Positions 6,758 through 8,406 of a stretch of DNA of 8,406 nucleotides are shown here, piece by piece. The notes beneath the pieces were generated by a model. It was not told the origin of the DNA and made no database searches. It saw only the letters and a program-made list of their open reading frames with translations. Within the stretch, counting starts at the first letter, position 1, and each line of letters begins with the position of its first letter. The position numbers and the translations under genes are program-made. The DNA is from an uncultured Parabacteroides sp. (GTDB lineage: Bacteria > Bacteroidota > Bacteroidia > Bacteroidales > Tannerellaceae), in contig USAD01000114.1 of the NCBI GenBank assembly GCA_900552415.1, positions 1 to 8,406 on the forward strand. Reading direction: 5' to 3'.

Positions 6758-6778
6758 TAAATGGGAAGAAAAAATCAC
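6734..6778 (-). repeat. Perfect 11-bp inverted repeat spanning the rimO stop and the HU leader
   Basis: The arms GTGATTTTTTC and GAAAAAATCAC (6734-6744 and 6768-6778) are perfectly complementary and flank a 23-nt spacer. The spacer contains a small nested hairpin (GCC-TGTT-GGC, 6745-6754). The first arm contains the rimO TGA stop. There is no U-run after the 3' arm and the stem is AT-rich, so it is not a standard intrinsic terminator. It may be an mRNA stem-loop, or a DNA operator with A-tracts; which one cannot be told from sequence. Confidence 0.7.
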
Positions 6779-8070
6779 AAGACCGAGCCATAAAGGTCGA
6801 ACGCTTGCGCGTCTGTCACCCGAACTTGATAAAATTGGCCCAATTCCAATGGACGCTCCTTGGAAATCAACATCTCAGGATCGACCTCGGGCGAGTCGAA
6901 TTGTGTACGCCCGACATAAAAATCCTCCTCCTCGCGGTCGACAATCACCTTGAGTTCCTGCCCCACCTTAGCGGCATTAATCTCCGCTGAGATCTTTTCC
7001 TGGGCACGCATCAAGGCGTCAAGCCGTTCCTGCTTGACCTCTTCCGGGACGTCGTCCTCGTAATGCTTATAAGCATAGGTGCCAACCTCATGGCTGTAGG
7101 CGAAAGCACCCATCCGTTCGAAACGAGCCCGCTTCACGAAATCAAGCAGCTCCGCGAAATCCTCATCGGTCTCGCCCGGATGGCCAACCATCAATGTCGT
7201 CCGCAAATGAATGCCGGGAACCTCCTCACGCATCCGCTGGATCAAGGCATAGGTTTCCTCTTTCGTGATATGGCGGCGCATCTTCTCCAGCATATGATCG
7301 CTGATGTGCTGCAAAGCGATGTCCAAGTACTTGCAAACATTCTCCCGCTCACGCATCACACGCAACAGGTCGAAGGGAAAACGGGTCGGATAGGCATAAT
7401 GCAAACGGATCCACTCCACGCCCGGAATGTCGGAAATCCGCTCCACCAATTCAGGCAGGGCGAAACGGCGATAAAGGTCCCAACCATAGAAGGTCAAGTC
7501 CTGGGCGATCACCTGAAGCTCCTTCACCCCCTTATCAACCAGCAGGCGCACCTCACGCTCGATCTCCTCCATCGGACGAGACTGATAATGGCCCGTAATG
7601 ATCGGAATAGAACAATAAGAGCAAGTGCGATCGCAGCCCTCGCCAATCTTCAAGTACGCGTAATGACGGGGGGTCGTCAGCACACGATCGTTCGCGAGAT
7701 CCTGATGATAGGCTTTCCCCAGATCCGAGATCAGCTCCTTCCAGTTGAACTTGCCATAGAAACGATCCACCTCCGGCAACTCTCGCTCCAGCTCTCCCAG
7801 AAAACGCTCGGAGAGACAACCCATCACGAAAAGCTTGCCGATACGGCCCTGTCGTTTCTGCTCGCCCAACTCGAGGATCATATTGATCGACTCCTCCTGG
7901 GCATCGCCTATAAAACCGCAAGTATTCACCACCACGATCTCGCCATTGATCTTATGTGGATCATGCTCGACCTTATAGCCGTTCGCGGCGAACTGCCGCA
8001 TCAATTGTTCCGAGTCCACCAGGTTCTTCGAACAACCCAGCGTTACGATATCCACCTTATTCTTCCTCAT
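6775..8070 (-). CDS. rimO: RimO, ribosomal protein uS12 methylthiotransferase
   Basis: This 431-residue radical-SAM enzyme places a methylthio group on the conserved aspartate of ribosomal protein uS12 (S12). The N-terminal MTTase domain carries the first cluster cysteines C13 (LGCSKNLVDSE, the RimO-type signature), C51 (NTCGFI) and C85 (MGCLSER). The radical-SAM core has C146-x3-C150-x2-C153 (GEGCDRTCSYCSIP), then IAQDLTFYG and a conserved core up to HPGETDEDF. A C-terminal TRAM domain (about 370-431) ends the protein. LGCSKNLVDSE separates it from the tRNA-modifying MiaB relatives. All key residues are present and the length is normal. It starts 22 nt after the ftsY stop, so it probably belongs to the same transcript. 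No Shine-Dalgarno sequence precedes the ATG. Confidence 0.96.
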   Translation of the reverse strand: MRKNKVDIVTLGCSKNLVDSEQLMRQFAANGYKVEHDPHKINGEIVVVNTCGFIGDAQEESINMILELGEQKRQGRIGKLFVMGCLSERFLGELERELPEVDRFYGKFNWKELISDLGKAYHQDLANDRVLTTPRHYAYLKIGEGCDRTCSYCSIPIITGHYQSRPMEEIEREVRLLVDKGVKELQVIAQDLTFYGWDLYRRFALPELVERISDIPGVEWIRLHYAYPTRFPFDLLRVMRERENVCKYLDIALQHISDHMLEKMRRHITKEETYALIQRMREEVPGIHLRTTLMVGHPGETDEDFAELLDFVKRARFERMGAFAYSHEVGTYAYKHYEDDVPEEVKQERLDALMRAQEKISAEINAAKVGQELKVIVDREEEDFYVGRTQFDSPEVDPEMLISKERPLELGQFYQVRVTDAQAFDLYGSVL

Positions 8071-8092
8071 AACCCATTCTCAAACGACAACA

Positions 8093-8406
8093 TCACTCGC
8101 CAAACAGCGAATCCACGAACGCACGCCGGTTGAAGACCTGCAAATCCTCCATGCCCTCACCCAAGCCGATATATTTCACCGGGATACGGAACTGGTCCGA
8201 GATGCCGATCACGACACCGCCTTTCGCTGTTCCGTCGAGTTTCGTCACCGCGAGCGCGTTCACCTCTGTCGCGGCGGTAAATTGCTTGGCCTGCTCGAAC
8301 GCGTTCTGCCCGGTCGAGCCATCCAGGACAAGCAGGATCTCGTGCGGAGCGTCAGGAACCACCTTCTTCATCACATTCTTGATCTTCGTCAGCTCGTTCA
8401 TCAGGT
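8093..8406 (-). CDS. ftsY: FtsY, signal recognition particle receptor GTPase, C-terminal part (cut by window edge)
   Basis: The last 103 residues of an SRP-type GTPase are seen; the 5' part lies beyond the right edge and the frame is still open there. HEILLVLDGSTGQNAFEQAKQF matches the DxxTGQN (G3-side) region of the NG domain. VTKLDGTAKGG carries the G4 motif TKLD and the following G5-side glycines. PVKYIGLGEGMEDLQVFNRRAFVDSLFGE is the standard FtsY ending. FtsY rather than Ffh is supported by this ending: Ffh would continue into an M domain after this point. FtsY docks the ribosome-SRP complex at the membrane for co-translational insertion. The stop is 22 nt before rimO. Confidence 0.93.
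   Translation of the reverse strand, partial: LMNELTKIKNVMKKVVPDAPHEILLVLDGSTGQNAFEQAKQFTAATEVNALAVTKLDGTAKGGVVIGISDQFRIPVKYIGLGEGMEDLQVFNRRAFVDSLFGE

Noticed and set aside
7063..8133. Long plus-strand open frame (356 codons) opposite rimO
   Set aside because: It is antisense to a fully conserved RimO with all catalytic cysteines. Its translation has no recognisable domain, and the rimO codon pattern explains the lack of stops.

Overview
The window looks like a chromosomal segment from a member of the Bacteroidales, most likely Parabacteroides or a close relative. The class-level call rests on three things: the MoxR/Bat (Bacteroides aerotolerance) gene order, HU paralogs of the Bacteroidetes type, and a Bacteroidetes-style TAnnTTTG promoter element. 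The genus is a guess from general resemblance. All genes are on the minus strand, so transcription runs from the high coordinates to the low ones.

Block 1 (8406 to 5305) holds the C-terminal end of ftsY (SRP receptor GTPase, cut by the window edge), a complete rimO (ribosomal protein uS12 methylthiotransferase), a small HU/IHF-family DNA-binding protein, and, overlapping it by 8 nt, a 370-residue protein. That protein joins an N-terminal HU domain to an acidic Pro/Glu-rich linker, one membrane segment and a C-terminal LysM domain. Its architecture predicts a direct link between DNA in the cytoplasm and peptidoglycan in the periplasm. It is the least described item here. A perfect 11-bp inverted repeat and a possible promoter lie between rimO and the HU pair.

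A 182-bp intergenic gap (5123-5304) separates the blocks and carries a perfect -7 promoter element for block 2.

Block 2 (5122 to 1) is a tightly packed Bat operon: moxR AAA+ ATPase, a DUF58 von Willebrand A (vWA)-like protein, a signal-peptide/one-TM protein with a DUF4381-like cytoplasmic tail, batA, batB and the first 64 codons of batC. From the known layout of such operons, the rest of batC and probably batD and batE lie beyond the left edge. MoxR-type ATPases are thought to act on partner vWA proteins. DUF58 would be the cytosolic partner, BatA and BatB the membrane-anchored vWA proteins, and BatC and the 343-residue protein the periplasmic interaction parts.

The main anomaly is batA. 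It is split into two frames, and comparison with the neighbouring paralog batB shows that about 68 nt (23 codons minus one base) are missing inside the vWA domain. Sequence on both sides is otherwise well preserved, so this is either a very recent loss-of-function deletion or a sequence/assembly error. No CRISPR, tRNA, rRNA, insertion sequence or phage feature was seen, and no gene-free stretch exceeds 300 bases.
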